The notes under the pieces: model-generated
The model's input: the letters and a program-made list of their open reading frames with translations, nothing else
Databases searched by the model: none
What the model was told of the DNA's origin: nothing
Translations under genes and position numbers: made by a program
Shown here: piece by piece, positions 36,567 to 49,203 of the stretch
Layout: each line of letters opens with the position of its first letter
How positions within the stretch are numbered: position 1 is the first letter of the stretch
NCBI RefSeq assembly: GCF_040939455.1
Contig: NC_134111.1
Span: 56,686,501 to 56,750,500, forward strand
Source: Microcebus murinus
Taxonomy: Eukaryota > Chordata > Mammalia > Primates > Cheirogaleidae
Reading direction: 5' to 3'
Length of the DNA stretch: 64,000 bases

Positions 36567-39500
36567 TGGTCAATATTAATTTTAATAAAATGTTTTGACA
36601 AATATAGCCAAAATTCCTCAGTAAGAAAAATATTTTCAAATACTGTCAAGTTTGTACAGTCTTAGGATAAATATAATTCTTTTTTAATTCTTCTTTCTAC
36701 TCGCAGCTTGATTTTGCTCAAAACAATTTATGAGCAAATAAAAGTTCCCCTTAATGCTGATGCTTCCTTGCTGAATTTAGGAAGCAGTTAGAGGGGACTG
36801 ACAGAGAATCCAGTGATGCTAAAAAGAAAAATGTGTATCTAGAACTCCGAGTCCATAAAATCTTAACAATTGGCAGTTCTGTGCACAAATCTCCCACGGG
36901 GCAGCTCAGGGTTTCCTCCAAAGAGTTCGACAGCAGTTGCCACAGCAGCAGCCTGGCAGAATGTTGCATTTAAAAATCAATCCTTCTGAGCACCACACTG
37001 AAGTTGATAAGCAATAATGAAGTACGGCATCAAAAAACAGCAGTAAAGTCACATCATGAGAGATTTTAAGCCACAGTGTCCTTTGGGTTTAGTAATAACA
37101 GGCCAGCTTTTGCACAAAACCATGGCTTTCCAGATGCTGTGGCAATAGAATATGCACAGCTAAGTGGTAATTTATTTTTACCTGAATGCCTTGCCCATGT
37201 ACTGAGTTTCTTATATTTAAGTGTTGAAAAAAATGGATAAGATTTATTTACTATATAGTACAAACTAGTTTGGTTACACATGTGATATACATACCTCATT
37301 AGTTGTGATTCTTTTTCAAAGCAGCATTGAAAAATCTGAGAATTGCAGAATTTAAGTAAAAAATGGTTAAAACTGAATTTAAAATCTTTTTGCTTTGTTG
37401 TAGTTTCTCAGCTTGTTATACAATACTATTAAGCATGATAATGCAAGAAAGAAAACTTGAAGAAGGAAAAATAGGATTCTAACAAATGCTTTCTCTAGTT
37501 TTTTGAAATAGTTTTTAAACACCTGACTTATCAGAGGGGAATGTCATGTGCTTAGTTCCTAAATTACTAAGTCTTTAGAGAAGCCAAAATTATCTCCAGA
37601 CAGGGCTTTACTAAAATTGTCTGAGGTCGAGAACAGATTGGGAGGTCACAGGCGCCTGACGAAATTTTCTGGCAAAAAGGCCCAGGGAGATGGTCCTGAG
37701 CTACATTTGCCCAGTGACTCTCCTCAATGGCATCAAGACCCTTCCATAAAGGCTGAAGCCTCTTTCTGTTGCGGGCAGAAGAGCTATTTGTTCTCCTTTG
37801 ACAGCGTGCTGGGGATCTAATGGCAGCACAGAATTATCACTTATTTTAGTTAACCTTCCTAAAAATACAGACTTTCCTGGGAAAGGCAACGACTATGTTT
37901 CTAAAGTCACTGAATATTTCTAGAGGAATTATATTTCACAAAATTTTAGAGGCAAACATAATTTAGACATCTACCCATCATTTTATTGAGAAAAATGGGA
38001 TTAGGAGAGTTTAATTCACTGTTGTACGTGATTGATGGTAGAACAAAACCTAGAGCTCAGTGTCCAGGGACATTGTTTTGAATATTTAGGTCTATACTAT
38101 AAAAGATATATAGGAAACATATATTGTTGTCAGTATCACCCTTAAAAATGTAATTAGATTAGTATTTAGTCTATTTTCTTTCTTATTTTGACTGAAATTT
38201 AAAAGAAAGTATTCATTTGTCAGATGAGATTTTAATTTTAATGTTTTATCAACATGAATAATGGAAGAAAGAAATTCAATGAAAGAAAAGCCAGTGTGGC
38301 CAAGAGCCAACATTTCTTTCCAGTTTAAAGAACAGCAGAAGAATGAACACAACATCTCATTTTAAATAATTCTTTTAATATTACCAATGGGAAAAAAAGA
38401 AAAAAACAAAGCCCATTAAACTTTGGATCAATAGAACAAATTCAAATAGCCTCATCGTAGGCAGCACACTGACATTTGTGTTGGTGGCTTTTATACTGAA
38501 GTGCTATCAGAATTGCAACCAAAACACTATCTGAAAAGACACATTTTTCTAAGCAATGGCAACTGACCTTCTATTCAAGCAGATCAAAGCAGCAGGGCTG
38601 TTTAGGCCTCTGACTCTGTCTTTAGGCCTCTCCTCTGCAGTTCGCACAAAGGGCCAAGCTAAAGGGCCTAGATACAGCAATTCTGGAGGTCAGTGCATTC
38701 AGCTGCTGCTATAAATTCTAGCTCCAGGGCACAAAATGTTTTTTCCCTTAGTTTCAGAGAATTTCAGTTCTTGCATTCAATGTCTAGTCTGTTGGCATTT
38801 AAGAACCAAAATGGGGGAAAAAAAAGTGGTTTATATATTATTTGTTTAAAAAGATATTCCCTCCCTGAAGTTTGCTTAATTAAAAAAAAAAAAAAAGTTA
38901 ATATTTGCTCTCCTGGTGCTCTCTATTCCTACCTATCTTGGCAGACAAAAAAGGTTTCCTTAGCTTAAATATTAACCAAACACTTCATAGCTATTCAAGG
39001 GCTGTTGCCCATGCTAACAACAACAACAAAAAGTCATAGAATCCCAGAAAGCACAACTTGGGAATAAACAGAAACAGCAAAAACTGCTGTAACCTTTTTT
39101 GCATACATATCCCATGGCTACCATAATTATAATGCACTATAGAACTTTCAGAAAAAATTCCACTGGAGTATTACAATGATGGTGAGGGAGGATCTGGAGA
39201 AGGAAGGAAGAATGGTGAGTCTGGCTTAGTTTTACAGAGTGAACTAGAATTAGCACCAATTCCTTATTTTAAATTTCCTAATATCTCACTCCTAAAATGA
39301 TTTTCTTCCCTTTTGCCTCTTCATCATATGGCAGAAATATGCACAAAATGAAGTAGAGCAGAGCAAAAACTGTGCGAACAGGAACAACCTAGTTAAGCAG
39401 AGCATCTAACTCCTTCAAACACAGGAGCTGGGCAACGGCAGATCACTGTTACCTAAGAAACATGGAATGTCCTGTGACCCAGAGGATGCTTATTTCACAG

Positions 39501-39850
39501 GGTCTTTAATGGGTATTTAACAGACTGGGCCAATCTCTGGACTGTCTTGTTGGAACTCTGTCACTGTCCTGACATCCTAGAAATTGATGCTACTTGCTTC
39601 AGTCATGCAGGCAGCTTCTGGGGTATCAGTGATATGCAAAACAGATTCGGATAAGGCCCTCCAGTGACTACCCAAAATTTGCTGCATGGGAAGGGATTTA
39701 TCAAAAATGATTGCCCCTGTCCCTGTGCATTATGTTTACCCTGTACTACTATACTAACTTTGTACCAGACTGTTTTACATGGAGTTTCTTCTTCTTTTTA
39801 AAAAACATTCATCAAAGTCAACAAAGTTTTTAGTTTACAAATTGACTGTT
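36567..39850. other. Unique intronic sequence
   Basis: No named transposon and no exon. It has several GC-richer patches (36750-36965, 37600-37830, 38440-38700) that could be conserved non-coding DNA, and an A run at about 38882-38895. Confidence 0.45.
37600..37830. promoter_or_regulatory. Candidate conserved non-coding element
   Basis: A unique, GC-richer block with several CpGs ('GGTCGAGAACAG', 'GGCGCCTGACGAAATT'), unlike the surrounding AT-rich intron. Both strands have open frames of 60-70 residues with no recognisable domain. Confidence 0.22.
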
Positions 39851-39854
39851 TCTT

Positions 39855-40318
39855 TTAAAATAATATCATATAAAACTTAAGGTATGTTATGATATATGTA
39901 TACATAATGAATGGTTACTATAGTAAAGCAATTTAACATAGTCATCATCTCAATAGTTACTTTTGTGTGTGTATATTCTCACAAAATTTCTAGTATATAG
40001 TATAGTATTATTAACTATAGCCCTCATGCTGTACTTTAGATATCTAGATAAATTCATCCTACACAATTGCAATTTTATTTTTGGCATACATCTGCCTGTA
40101 CCCTTTTCTCACCTAACCCATTCTGGTAACCACCTTTCTACCTTTCTATTCTCTGTTTCTATAAATTTGACTTTTTCTCCCTTAGATTCTACATATAAGA
40201 GAGACTATGCAGTATTTTCTTTTTGGTTTATTTTATTTAACATAAGGTCTTCCAGTTTCATCTGTGTTGTTGCAAATGGAAGGATCTTTTTTAAAGCTGA
40301 ATAATATTCCTTACATGG
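39855..40318 (-). repeat. Old L1 3' fragment, antisense
   Basis: 'AGTATTATTAACTATAGCCCTCATGCTGTAC', 'TTCTGGTAACCACCTTTCTACC', 'CCAGTTTCATCTGTGTTGTTGCAAATGG' and 'AAAGCTGAATAATATTCC' are antisense L1 3' UTR to ORF2 end. A 113-residue open frame across it is an artefact of this repeat. Confidence 0.85.
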
Positions 40319-40724
40319 AATTTCTTTTTGGCTTCCCAAATGATTCACTCTTACCCCCTCAATGCACATCAAAAGTAAAAGTCATAATGATTTTTTAATA
40401 AGGAGTCCCATTGAAGTAGAGAATTTAATCACAGTACTCATTATTTTCCTTTTCAATAATTTGCTTCATAAGGCAACAAAGGAATGGAAATATTTTCTTT
40501 TAGAACATTTGTTTTGACTCTTGGTCTCTTCTGAACTTCAAACAGACTTTAAGCTCCCTTTACTTTAAAAGACACCAAAGGAAAGTAAACAATTCAAAAA
40601 ATGGACCTGGTGCTCAATGTATTTAACTTTACAAAGCATGCTTCCAGTTAAAGAAATGGTGAAAAGAATCCGAAATTCCAAAATTGCACAATTCCTACAT
40701 ATTTCCAAACTCTGATAGACTTTT

Positions 40725-40875
40725 ATATCTCCTTTTCTCTAACACCTCTTTTCTCTCTCTTTCTCCAATACTGTCTCCCAACTCTCCTTCCTTCTCACTG
40801 ATCTGTCCTTTCTGCCTCTCATCTCTCCTGTCTCTCTCATGTCTCTGTCTCTCTTTGTCTCTGTGTCTCTCACCA
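40725..40875 (+). repeat. Pyrimidine-rich (TCTC)n tract
   Basis: About 150 bases of almost pure C/T with TCTC, CTGTCTC and TTCTCTCTC units. The Ser/Leu-rich open frame over it is low-complexity and not a gene. Confidence 0.8.
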
Positions 40876-41284
40876 AAATACTGCCAGGGAACTAGGAAGC
40901 ACTCATAAAATTTGTCATTTGCCTTGTTTTGTAGCTACATTGTGTTAATTTTGCTTTTAATATTTGCTTCCATAAATCTAAAGATTAATAGCAAGATTAT
41001 GCTAGTATCAGGACAAGTTTGTACCTGTGACAAAATGTCAATTAAATTAAGTTAGACCATATCCCTGGCTATGTCTCAAGTAATCATGTCAGTTACAGCA
41101 AGCAAAGATTGTTTTTCGAAAATGCTCCCATGATGGGATCTGCCACACAGGTGATAGAGTGAGACAAGTTAGGAACTTAAATGCACTATAGAATTTTATG
41201 GTGTATTTTAATAGAAATGTATCAGTGTGTCCTGGGTACAAATACTATACCTTTTCATATAAGGTACTTTTACACATATTGAGT

Positions 41285-41450
41285 AGCTTCTTACATTTAT
41301 TTTACATATACCACCATAAGTAGTGTTCTAAACTCTTAGATAGCTTACAATCATTCCATATTTTTCTGATAAAGAATATGATGCTCAGTGATAAATAATT
41401 CCATGACCAAGAAAACATGAAAAGTGGAACCAATGCGGGATGCAGGACTA
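41285..41450 (+). repeat. MIR SINE, diverged (tentative)
   Basis: 'GTAGTGTTCTAAACTCTTAGATAGCTTACAATCATTCC' and 'AAAGAATATGATGCTCAGTGA' fit a degraded MIR body. Confidence 0.4.
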
Positions 41451-44223
41451 GAAAAAAATTTCTTAAAAATCAAGTACTAGCCTATTTAATAACTACATTG
41501 AGGAATATTATCTACTAAAAAGTTACACATCACAAAGTCTCAAGGATCTCAAAAAAAATTCACACACTTTGCTTTAACTTACTCATTTTTCTCAGGAGTC
41601 CACTGAATCCTCAGTGTTTACATCTCTAATCCACCAATAAAGATAGAATAAAAGAAGTCGATGCTCTTTCAATATTTTCCAAACCATCTGAAATCCCACT
41701 GGGAGCTACGAGATCAAAATATCTTCCTGGTGCCAAGAGTTTCTTAGTTCTTTCCTAACAGTAATATATATTCATGTTTTACAAATGGCAAAATTGAAAG
41801 AGAAAGGATTTCTTAGGTGGGGGAAAACAAAGTGATAGCATTAAAATAGAAATGAGAATCTCAAGTTTCTACTGTATACAAACAAAATACACCTACTCTT
41901 AGGCAATATTCCCTCATGAGGAGCTAAACTTACCTGGTTTCCAGAGAGATTTCTATGCCCAAGGGTCTAAATAAACATGAAGCCATTGAGTTTTGACTTG
42001 AACGAGATGTAACGTTAAAACTTGAAATGGTGCCTATCATAGAATCATGTGACAGGAGTGCAAATCACCCACGTCACTCAATTTGGTGACAGGCTACCAG
42101 CACTATTCTGTCAGTCTGAATGTGGATTCTTAGACACGTACAATCATCAGCTTAAATATACTTTCTGAAGAGAAGAGAAAAAGAAGAGAGTGTTCTAACA
42201 TACCTGGATTAAAAATAAATCTCATTTTTACCTAGTACTTATTTTGAGATAACTATTTTGAATGAAAAAGTAACAGTAGGTCATAAAGATAAAGGAAATG
42301 TAGGAAATTAGTCACATCATTATTACATTTAGCAAAGTGACTCAATAGTACAATTTAAATACAGATTAGGAAAACCAAGATAATACTGGACAAGAAAGTT
42401 GCAAAATTAGCAAATTCTATTTTTCTTCATTCTTATATTTTTCTCTTTTTTCCCAAATAGATTTAAACTTTTATAATTTTTGTCACATACTTCATGAAAA
42501 AGTTCCCTGAGGGGTGAATGCTGATCAGACAGCAGTGCTTACCTTCGTTTTTAAGATTACAGTCCACGTTCACTCCTGCATTTGAGCACTGTATGAGGTA
42601 TTGCATTTAGAGATAAATAATTCCATCATTTCAACCTGGCGCTCCTGTGAAATGTGGTGCTAGGAAACAGCCGGCAGGCAGTGCGTCTGAACAAATCATA
42701 TGTCCTGTAATTGCCGCTTAGCTCTAATTACTATTGAGGATAGTGTTTGCAACTTGATTCTAGGGAAAGGGCAGACTACTTTCTGACGACACCAAACCAA
42801 ATATATCCTAAAAGACTGACAAGTGACTTTCTTTCATGCAATTTTTCTGAATATCTCCCAGCTACTCAGAAAAGAAAAGAAACTACCACTCTGTCTTGGT
42901 AAAAATGAAATCAAGAAATCTGACACTCACATCTCCCTCCTAACAAAGCAATTCAATTATCCGAAAATATCTATTTTTTATAACAATTTAGAATTTTCAG
43001 TATCACTTAGATTTCAAGGTTTTTCTTAATTAAAAAAAATTTTTTTGCCTATGTGGGCAACTAGGCAAATTTTTAAATTCCCCTTTTTTCCCAAAATGAA
43101 TCTGTTCTCAAAATGAAATTTATTTATAATCTATTAGTCCAGAATAGTTTATTTGCATACCTAACAGTCTAAATAATTTGTTTCCTTTCCTATGGATTTT
43201 TAGGTTTTAAATAAACATTCAAAGCATAAAATTCAAAAAGACTAAAGCAAATGACAATCTGATAACATTAATAGGGATGTTTATGCATCTCAACTAAAAA
43301 ACCTAATTTCAATTACCATAGTGAAATTAGCAGTTGTGTAGGCTTGGAACTAGAATGCTACATAATTTACTCTCATATCTAACTAATTTAACTCTCCATC
43401 TAGTGGCATCTATGTGATCAGAATAAGCCTTCTACATATCGATGTTACACAGTATGGCTATGACTGAATGCTTGTTTTGCTTTTGCTAAGCTGATTGCCA
43501 TTGATGCTAATGAGTTAGCTTAGTGGGCATTTGACTGAATAAAAGAAACTTGAAATGACTGATGTTTGCAAATGTCAGGAAGGACTTTGCACCTTTGGTC
43601 ATGCAACTTAGCACATTCACCAACCACAGCCAACACTTTAGTGACGTACAGAACAAATGACACCTGCCCAAATTCAGAGATTTAGTGTATCTGCTTATGT
43701 CACATTTTCACAGTAACTATCAGGGACAGGTAAACCTAAGTGAATACTTAAATGCAGCAAACAAATGGTAATTATAAAACCAACTCTTAGAAATGGTGTA
43801 TTTCTCTAGGCCCAATGATCTCAGTTACGAATAATAACAAAATACTATTCTAAATGGAACATGGTATGCTAACTCTATATTTATTTATCCCCAAATAACA
43901 ATTGCATACTTCTTGCTCACATAATTTTTAGTTCTTCATGATTAAAATAAAGTTAGAGTCATGGCTGCGGTTTCCTTTTTTTTTAATCTTCATCTTTGGT
44001 AGACCTCTCCTAAGAAACCTCTGGTCAGGAGAGATTAGATTGATGCCTTCTTCAAAGAATTTTTCTTTCATGGAGGTAGGCAAAGTATTCCCTTCTTTTT
44101 TGTCTGCCATTAAATGACTGATTCTTGGAGTATTTTTCTAGAACATTTCCAAATATGGCACACTAGTGCATCTTCAAACTCCCAAGCTCTTTATTTATGC
44201 CTCTCATATATTTTTAGTTTAGT
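41451..44223. other. Unique intronic sequence
   Basis: No gene or named repeat was seen. It contains the candidate regulatory block at 42530-42760. Confidence 0.45.
42530..42760. promoter_or_regulatory. Candidate conserved non-coding element
   Basis: A repeat-free block with 'TGGCGCTCCTGTGAAATG', 'ACAGCCGGCAGGCAGTGCG' and 'CTGTAATTGCCGCTTAGC', ending with the homeodomain-type core 'CTCTAATTACTATTG'. CpGs are concentrated here compared with the neighbourhood. No coding frame was found. Confidence 0.3.
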
Positions 44224-44402
44224 TCAGTAGTACACAAGATGTGGTCCCCGGGCCAGCAGCATCAGAGTTCCCTGAGAACAGCAAATTTTGAGGCCTTACT
44301 CTAGACCGGCAGAAACACAAACTCTTGGGGTGGGGCCTAGCAAATTATAATTTAGTAAACCCCCCACGTGATGACAAGCATGATGATGTTTGAGAAGCAC
44401 TG
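44224..44402 (+). mobile_element. hAT-Charlie non-autonomous DNA transposon (MER5/MER20-like)
   Basis: It begins CAGTAGTACACAAGATGTGG and ends TTTGAGAAGCACTG, partly matching terminal inverted repeats. The inside reads 'GGTCCCCGGGCCAGCAGCATCAG', 'AACTCTTGGGGTGGGGCC'. About 180 bp, near full length. No clear 8-bp target duplication survives. Confidence 0.8.
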
Positions 44403-44829
44403 GTCCACGTATGTACACTAAGAGCAGTGGGAGAATAAGAAACATTGAAGCCTCCGTGGGGGAAAACTATGGGAGAGAAAAAGACTCAGGGGAGAGGTGG
44501 TATTTAAGTGGTTATCTAAAACCTGGGAAGAGTTTGGATAGATCTGAAGAAGGCACCAGGCATCCCTTACCCAGTTAACTCATCACCTTGAGCTAATGCA
44601 GCCCTACCCACTCTATAAGACCTTACTCTATCAATCACCAGCTTTCTTTTCTCATTCCGTCATTCCATTCATAAGGAAAACAAACACAACTTGCTTCATT
44701 CCTGCTAGCTTCTTAGTCTACCAATTACTTGCCTTTAACTTTTAGCTTCTTTTAAAGTAGCCTACACGTTTTTTTTCACTTTTACTAAACCCCTCACTTC
44801 ATAAACCCTGTAATCTCACTTATGATTTC

Positions 44830-45357
44830 TCCAGCCTAATAAAAACTGATTTTGAAGGCCTTTTTCAGTCTCCCTGGATCTATCTACCATTTGTAGAATA
44901 TGATTCCATTTCCAAATGGCCTCTTTCCCAAGCTCCACTTTTGCATTTCTAACCACGTGCTAAATCCCTTTCACCTGTGGCCCATTGGCACCTCAAATTC
45001 AACTTGTACAAAATTAAACTAGTCATCCCAGCTTCCAGACCTCTACCCCCTTACCTCATTCCCCAAAGGACATTCCTCTTCTGGTGGCCTTTATCTCACT
45101 GCCTAGCACCACAAGACTTTCAACTACACCATCTCTAAAACTTAAAGCTGTATTTGACTTCTCCCTCTACCTTGGCCCTGTTACCTTTATGACCTCCTTC
45201 CCCTTTTCATACCCATTACCATTACCTTCAGTTAGCTACTCATTAGCTGCTCATTAGCACAATTCTTTAATCACTGTATTCCCCCTGTAGTCAAGTGAAT
45301 TCTTAAGAACAGCTCAAATCAATCATTTTCCTACTCAGACATCTTTGAACGCTGCCC
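44830..45357 (+). repeat. L2 LINE, upstream part
   Basis: 'GGCACCTCAAATTCAACTTGTACAAAATTAAACTAGTCATCCC', '…TTGACTTCTCCCTCTACC' and 'TTCCTACTCAGACATCTTTGAACGCTGCCC' follow L2 ORF2-3' end sequence. It continues after the MIR at 45360. Confidence 0.75.
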
Positions 45358-45359
45358 TT

Positions 45360-45590
45360 AGTGAGTTACTGGCTCTGAAATCCAATACACCTGTTCAAAT
45401 CTCTACTCTGCTATTTAACAGCTGGGCAACATTACGTAAATTAATTGACTTGTTAAGCTCCAATTTTTTCAGCTAACAGTAGAAATAAAACAGTAATCAT
45501 ATCTCATGAGGAGACCTGAAGGAAATAATGCATATATAATAAATTCTCACCACAGTGGCTAGAACATGGAAGGATTTAGCAAATGGCAAG
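45360..45590 (-). repeat. MIR SINE nested in L2, antisense
   Basis: 'CTGGCTCTGAAATCCAATACACCTGTTCAAATCTCTACTCTGC', '…CAGCTGGGCAACATTACG' and '…CACAGTGGCTAGAACATGG' are antisense MIR. L2 sequence lies on both sides, so the SINE likely inserted into the L2. Confidence 0.7.
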
Positions 45591-46215
45591 CATTGTCACC
45601 GTCACAAAAGCCATCACCACAGAATACTATTCCAATGCCTCAGTTCAGCATCCACTACCATCTTCAAGCTCACTTATACTTTATAAGATTTATGAAACCA
45701 AATTTTCCCTCAAGGGTAAGGCCTACCTCTTTCATTTTTGTCTCTGGCCCCTTGGGCAGTGTCTTATACCTGGTAGTAACTTTAGACATGTTCACCACAT
45801 GAAGCACTGGCTGGTTCTTGTATGTACACACTTTCTGAGTTCTATCACTTTGTTTATGCTGTTGTGCCTCCTAGGATGCTTTTCCCTTTCTGTCCCTTTT
45901 CAAATTCTCTCCGTTTTCAAGTGGCATTTTAAATGCCATCTCTTCCAGGAAGACTTCCCTCTTCCCTCTGAAGAATGTATCTTGCTTTTTTCTGAAACTG
46001 CAATGCATTTCATTTACAATCTCTATTACAATACTTAAAGCATTTGATTGTGTATTGTATTATTTGTGTAAATGTGTTATTTGTGCGTATGTCTTCTTCC
46101 CCAATGAGATCGAAGGTCTTCTGGGTTAGAGATCAGTTCTGATTTACTGCTGTTTGCCTAGGGCCCTGCCCAGAAAAGGCACTCAATGAATATGTTGAAT
46201 GAATAAATGAGATAC
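45591..46215 (+). repeat. L2 LINE, 3' part
   Basis: 'CTCCTAGGATGCTTTTCCC', 'CAAGTGGCATTTTAAATGCCATCTCTTCCAGGAAGACTTCCC' and the terminal 'GGCACTCAATGAATATGTTGAATGAATAAATGA' are typical L2. A 151-residue open frame within it has no L2 protein motif and is not a gene. Confidence 0.85.
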
Positions 46216-47345
46216 AGGGAACATCATGTACGTTTTTAACTATAAGAATTGTCCTGCTTCATACTACCTGATTAAAGGTTTTATTACCCATTAACAATTA
46301 GGATCATCTTCTAAAAGAGTACGTGGATTATGAGAATTACAGAAATGAGTTTAAGATGACCTCTTATAAATGAGGTGTGTTCCTAACCTAGGTTTTAAAG
46401 TCAATATTCTGGAACTCAGAACCATTTTCCATAGAAATAAAGTCATAAATGGTCACTGGATTCCTGGGATAGTCCTCCAAAGCTTAATTAATCCACACGA
46501 TGAATGTATTGGGTAGAGCCATCACACTAGCAATAGCACCTCAGTGCCAACATTATTATAAGGGGTATTGAAAAGAAGTCAATGTCCTAAGATTGTTTAC
46601 AAAGATGCTCAATTTTCCTTGCAAAACATAAAACCATGGTGTGTGTTTTCTTTTTTATATTTGAAGTCATAACTCAGAAAGAGATAACCAGAAGCCAATT
46701 TTCTTGTGTATTCAAATGGTTCCTTTTTATTGCCAGGATGAGTATGATCTGGTTCAAGAATCAATTTATAATTATTGATTATAAATTGTAAATGTAGAAA
46801 ATGGAAGTCCTTGATAAAGTCTATATATTTGAATTTTTAGAAATCAGAAATCATTTTCTTTTTTACTTACAATTCTAAATTTTAGCCTGTCTTCATTTTA
46901 GATTAATTTGGCCTCTGACACTTTAACTTCAGTTCTTTTGCCCAACCCCCCTGACAAAGACATAATGACCTGTTAAAATTTTAATCACATTATTAGGAAG
47001 GGTCTGTTATTTTAAAGTATCTGTTGAGTGAATAAATCATCCTTTTTCAATAGAAAAATGATGGCCTTTCCAATGATCTGAATTGCAATTTTAGATTTTC
47101 ACAAATTTTCTTAAAGCAAGCGAGCCTATAAACAAGTTATCTGCGAAAAAAAAAAAAAAAAAAAACCACACACATTTTTGCTGTTACTTATTCTTCCCCA
47201 TCACTGAGCTAGATGTTATATTAAATTGACAAGTGCAGTCCTTGTCCTGTCTATTTAAAGAACAAGAAGAATATATCTGACACAATTAGAGACCAATATG
47301 AAGACAGAAATTTTAGTGTAAATTACAGGTGCAGATATGGAAGTA
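46216..47345. other. Unique intronic sequence with an A run
   Basis: No gene or named repeat was seen. A run of 22 A lies at about 47145-47165 without a visible SINE body. Confidence 0.45.
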
Positions 47346-47359
47346 GTACAGGACAGACT

Positions 47360-47450
47360 ATAACCTCAGCAAGGGCAAGGATCTTTGTTTTGTTCATTAA
47401 TGTACCCTAAACACCTGGGACTGTGCCTTGCATGTATTATGAGCTAAACA
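47360..47450 (+). repeat. L2 LINE 3'-end fragment
   Basis: 'AAGGGCAAGGATCTTTGTTTTGTTCATTAATGTACCC' and 'CACCTGGGACTGTGCCTTGCATG' fit the L2 3' end. Confidence 0.6.
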
Positions 47451-47574
47451 AAAAACTCATGGCACTAAAAGGAGAGACTCAAGTGGGTTGAAATGGCTGC
47501 AGAAAGTTTCACTGTGAAAGCAGGGTTTGAGCAAGACCTTAAAATACGTGAATACGTGATTCTTTGATTCCTCC

Positions 47575-48200
47575 TCTAGCGTCCATCTACATCCAGACCA
47601 TTAGCAAGCCCAGTTGTTACTATTTCTAACATAGATTGCAAATCTTCTGGCTTCCTTCCACCTCAATGCCACATTCTAGGCCAAGACATCAACATATGTC
47701 TGGACTACGGCTAATAGCTTTTAAGGGAACTAAGGGATCTTCCTGGGACCACTTATGGTCTCCTACACTTGGTTGTCCACCCAGAAGCCAAACAAATCAT
47801 TTAAAAATACAAATCAGATCATGTCAATCCAGTGTAACGGCTTCCCGTAGCACCTTGACTATAATCTAACACCTTACCAGGGCCTACAGTTACCACATGT
47901 TTAAGCTCCTGCCTACTTCCCAAACCTCACTTAGTGCCACCTCCCCTCCCCGCCACCCAGGATCTAAGCTTCCTCTCTCTTTCCAAACACAGAAATTCAT
48001 TCCTATCTCAAGCATTGGCTTTTGCTGTTCCCTCAGCATGGAACTCTCTTCTCCCAATTCAGTTTTGCCTCAGCTCAATTATCACCTCCTCAGTGAGGCC
48101 CTCCCTCTATTACATTGCTTTGTTTTATCTACTCCATGGCACTTATGTGTCTCTAAAATTATTTTATGTCTTTACTATGAGATATGGTATTTATTCAATC
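47575..48200 (+). repeat. L2 LINE fragment
   Basis: 'CAAATCAGATCATGTCAATCC', 'GGCTTCCCGTAGCACCTTGACTATAATCTAACACC', 'TTTTGCTGTTCCCTCAGCATGGAACTCTC' and 'TCAGTGAGGCCCTCCC' follow L2 in order. The ~104-residue open frames here derive from it. Confidence 0.88.
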
Positions 48201-48454
48201 TATCAAATTGAAATTTATCAAACACTTCCATTTACAGATACATAAGGATACTCAGCCCACAGATGTCAGGGCAGATGCAGATTTGATATAAGAGGACAGA
48301 AGAAGTGGTTCTAATTAGAACTTTCTCAAGACAAAGATAAAGATAAACTCTATATAAAGCCTTATCCTAAATTAAAGATAAACTAACTTATTTTTTTAAA
48401 CTATTTAACACCTAAAGTAGAGTTTACTGGTCCTCTTAACACATTTGTATAACC

Positions 48455-48715
48455 ATGGCTAACATATAACATTTAATATACACCAACACTGTTCTAAGCA
48501 CTTTATGTATATTAATTCACACAATATTCAAATTCATGCAGTAAGAGAAGAACTTGCTATTACCTGCATTCTCTAGATGAGGAAACACAGCACACAGAGA
48601 TTAAATATCTTGCCCCAAACCCCAAAGCAGGCAACTGGCAGAGCTGGGGTTCAAACACACATAATTTAGCTCTAGAGTCCATACTTTAACACTATGTTAT
48701 GCTGCCTTGCCTTGC
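48455..48715 (+). repeat. MIR SINE
   Basis: 'CACTGTTCTAAGCACTTTATGTATATTAATTCAC', 'TCTAGATGAGGAAACACAGC' and 'GAGCTGGGGTTCAAACACACATAATTTAGCTCTAGAGTCC' make a near full-length MIR. Confidence 0.9.
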
Positions 48716-49123
48716 TGATATAAGGTGGTGCCATCTTTACACTAGGAAACTATCTCTTACACCCTTCCTAGCATATAAGAAAAATTGCATATCAGATGTC
48801 AGTTACTCCTAAATATGCATATTTCACTCCCAAACATTCTCAAGTACAATTTTCCTCATTACTGCCAAATAAAGGACTGAAATACTTTGTAGTAAGTGAC
48901 TTTATAAAGCAGTTCTATATCATGTGGGAAATCATGAGGAAAATCTAAACCAAATACCAAATCTCACAGTGCCTTTAATATCACTGTGAAAACAGCATAA
49001 TTTTCTAGGACACACTGTGAAGTCTGAGGTGATAAGATAGCATATCTTAAAATGACTTCAAACCAAAAATGAATTTGTGAGTGTATTCCCAAATCACCAA
49101 GAATGTTCTATTTTGACATTCTT

Positions 49124-49203
49124 GACACAGACCTTACCTTAATATGTAAAGTCTTATAAACTGCATTGGGGACACAGACCTCACCTTAATATATAAGGTC
49201 TTT
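49124..49203 (+). repeat. Local tandem duplication, period 47 bp
   Basis: GACACAGACCTTACCTTAAT… (49124-49155) recurs as GACACAGACCTCACCTTAAT… (49171-49203) with a few substitutions. It is not a known repeat family. Confidence 0.8.

Noticed and set aside
39963..40304. 113-residue open frame with hydrophobic stretches that look like membrane segments
   Set aside because: It is a translation of antisense L1 3' sequence.
40684..40908. Ser/Leu/Cys-rich 74-residue open frame
   Set aside because: It is a translation of a pyrimidine-rich low-complexity tract.
45583..46038. 151-residue open frame, the longest in the window
   Set aside because: It runs through an L2 3' region, which is mostly outside the L2 coding part, and has no domain or splice context.
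47897..48245. Two ~104-residue plus-strand open frames
   Set aside because: Both derive from an L2 fragment.
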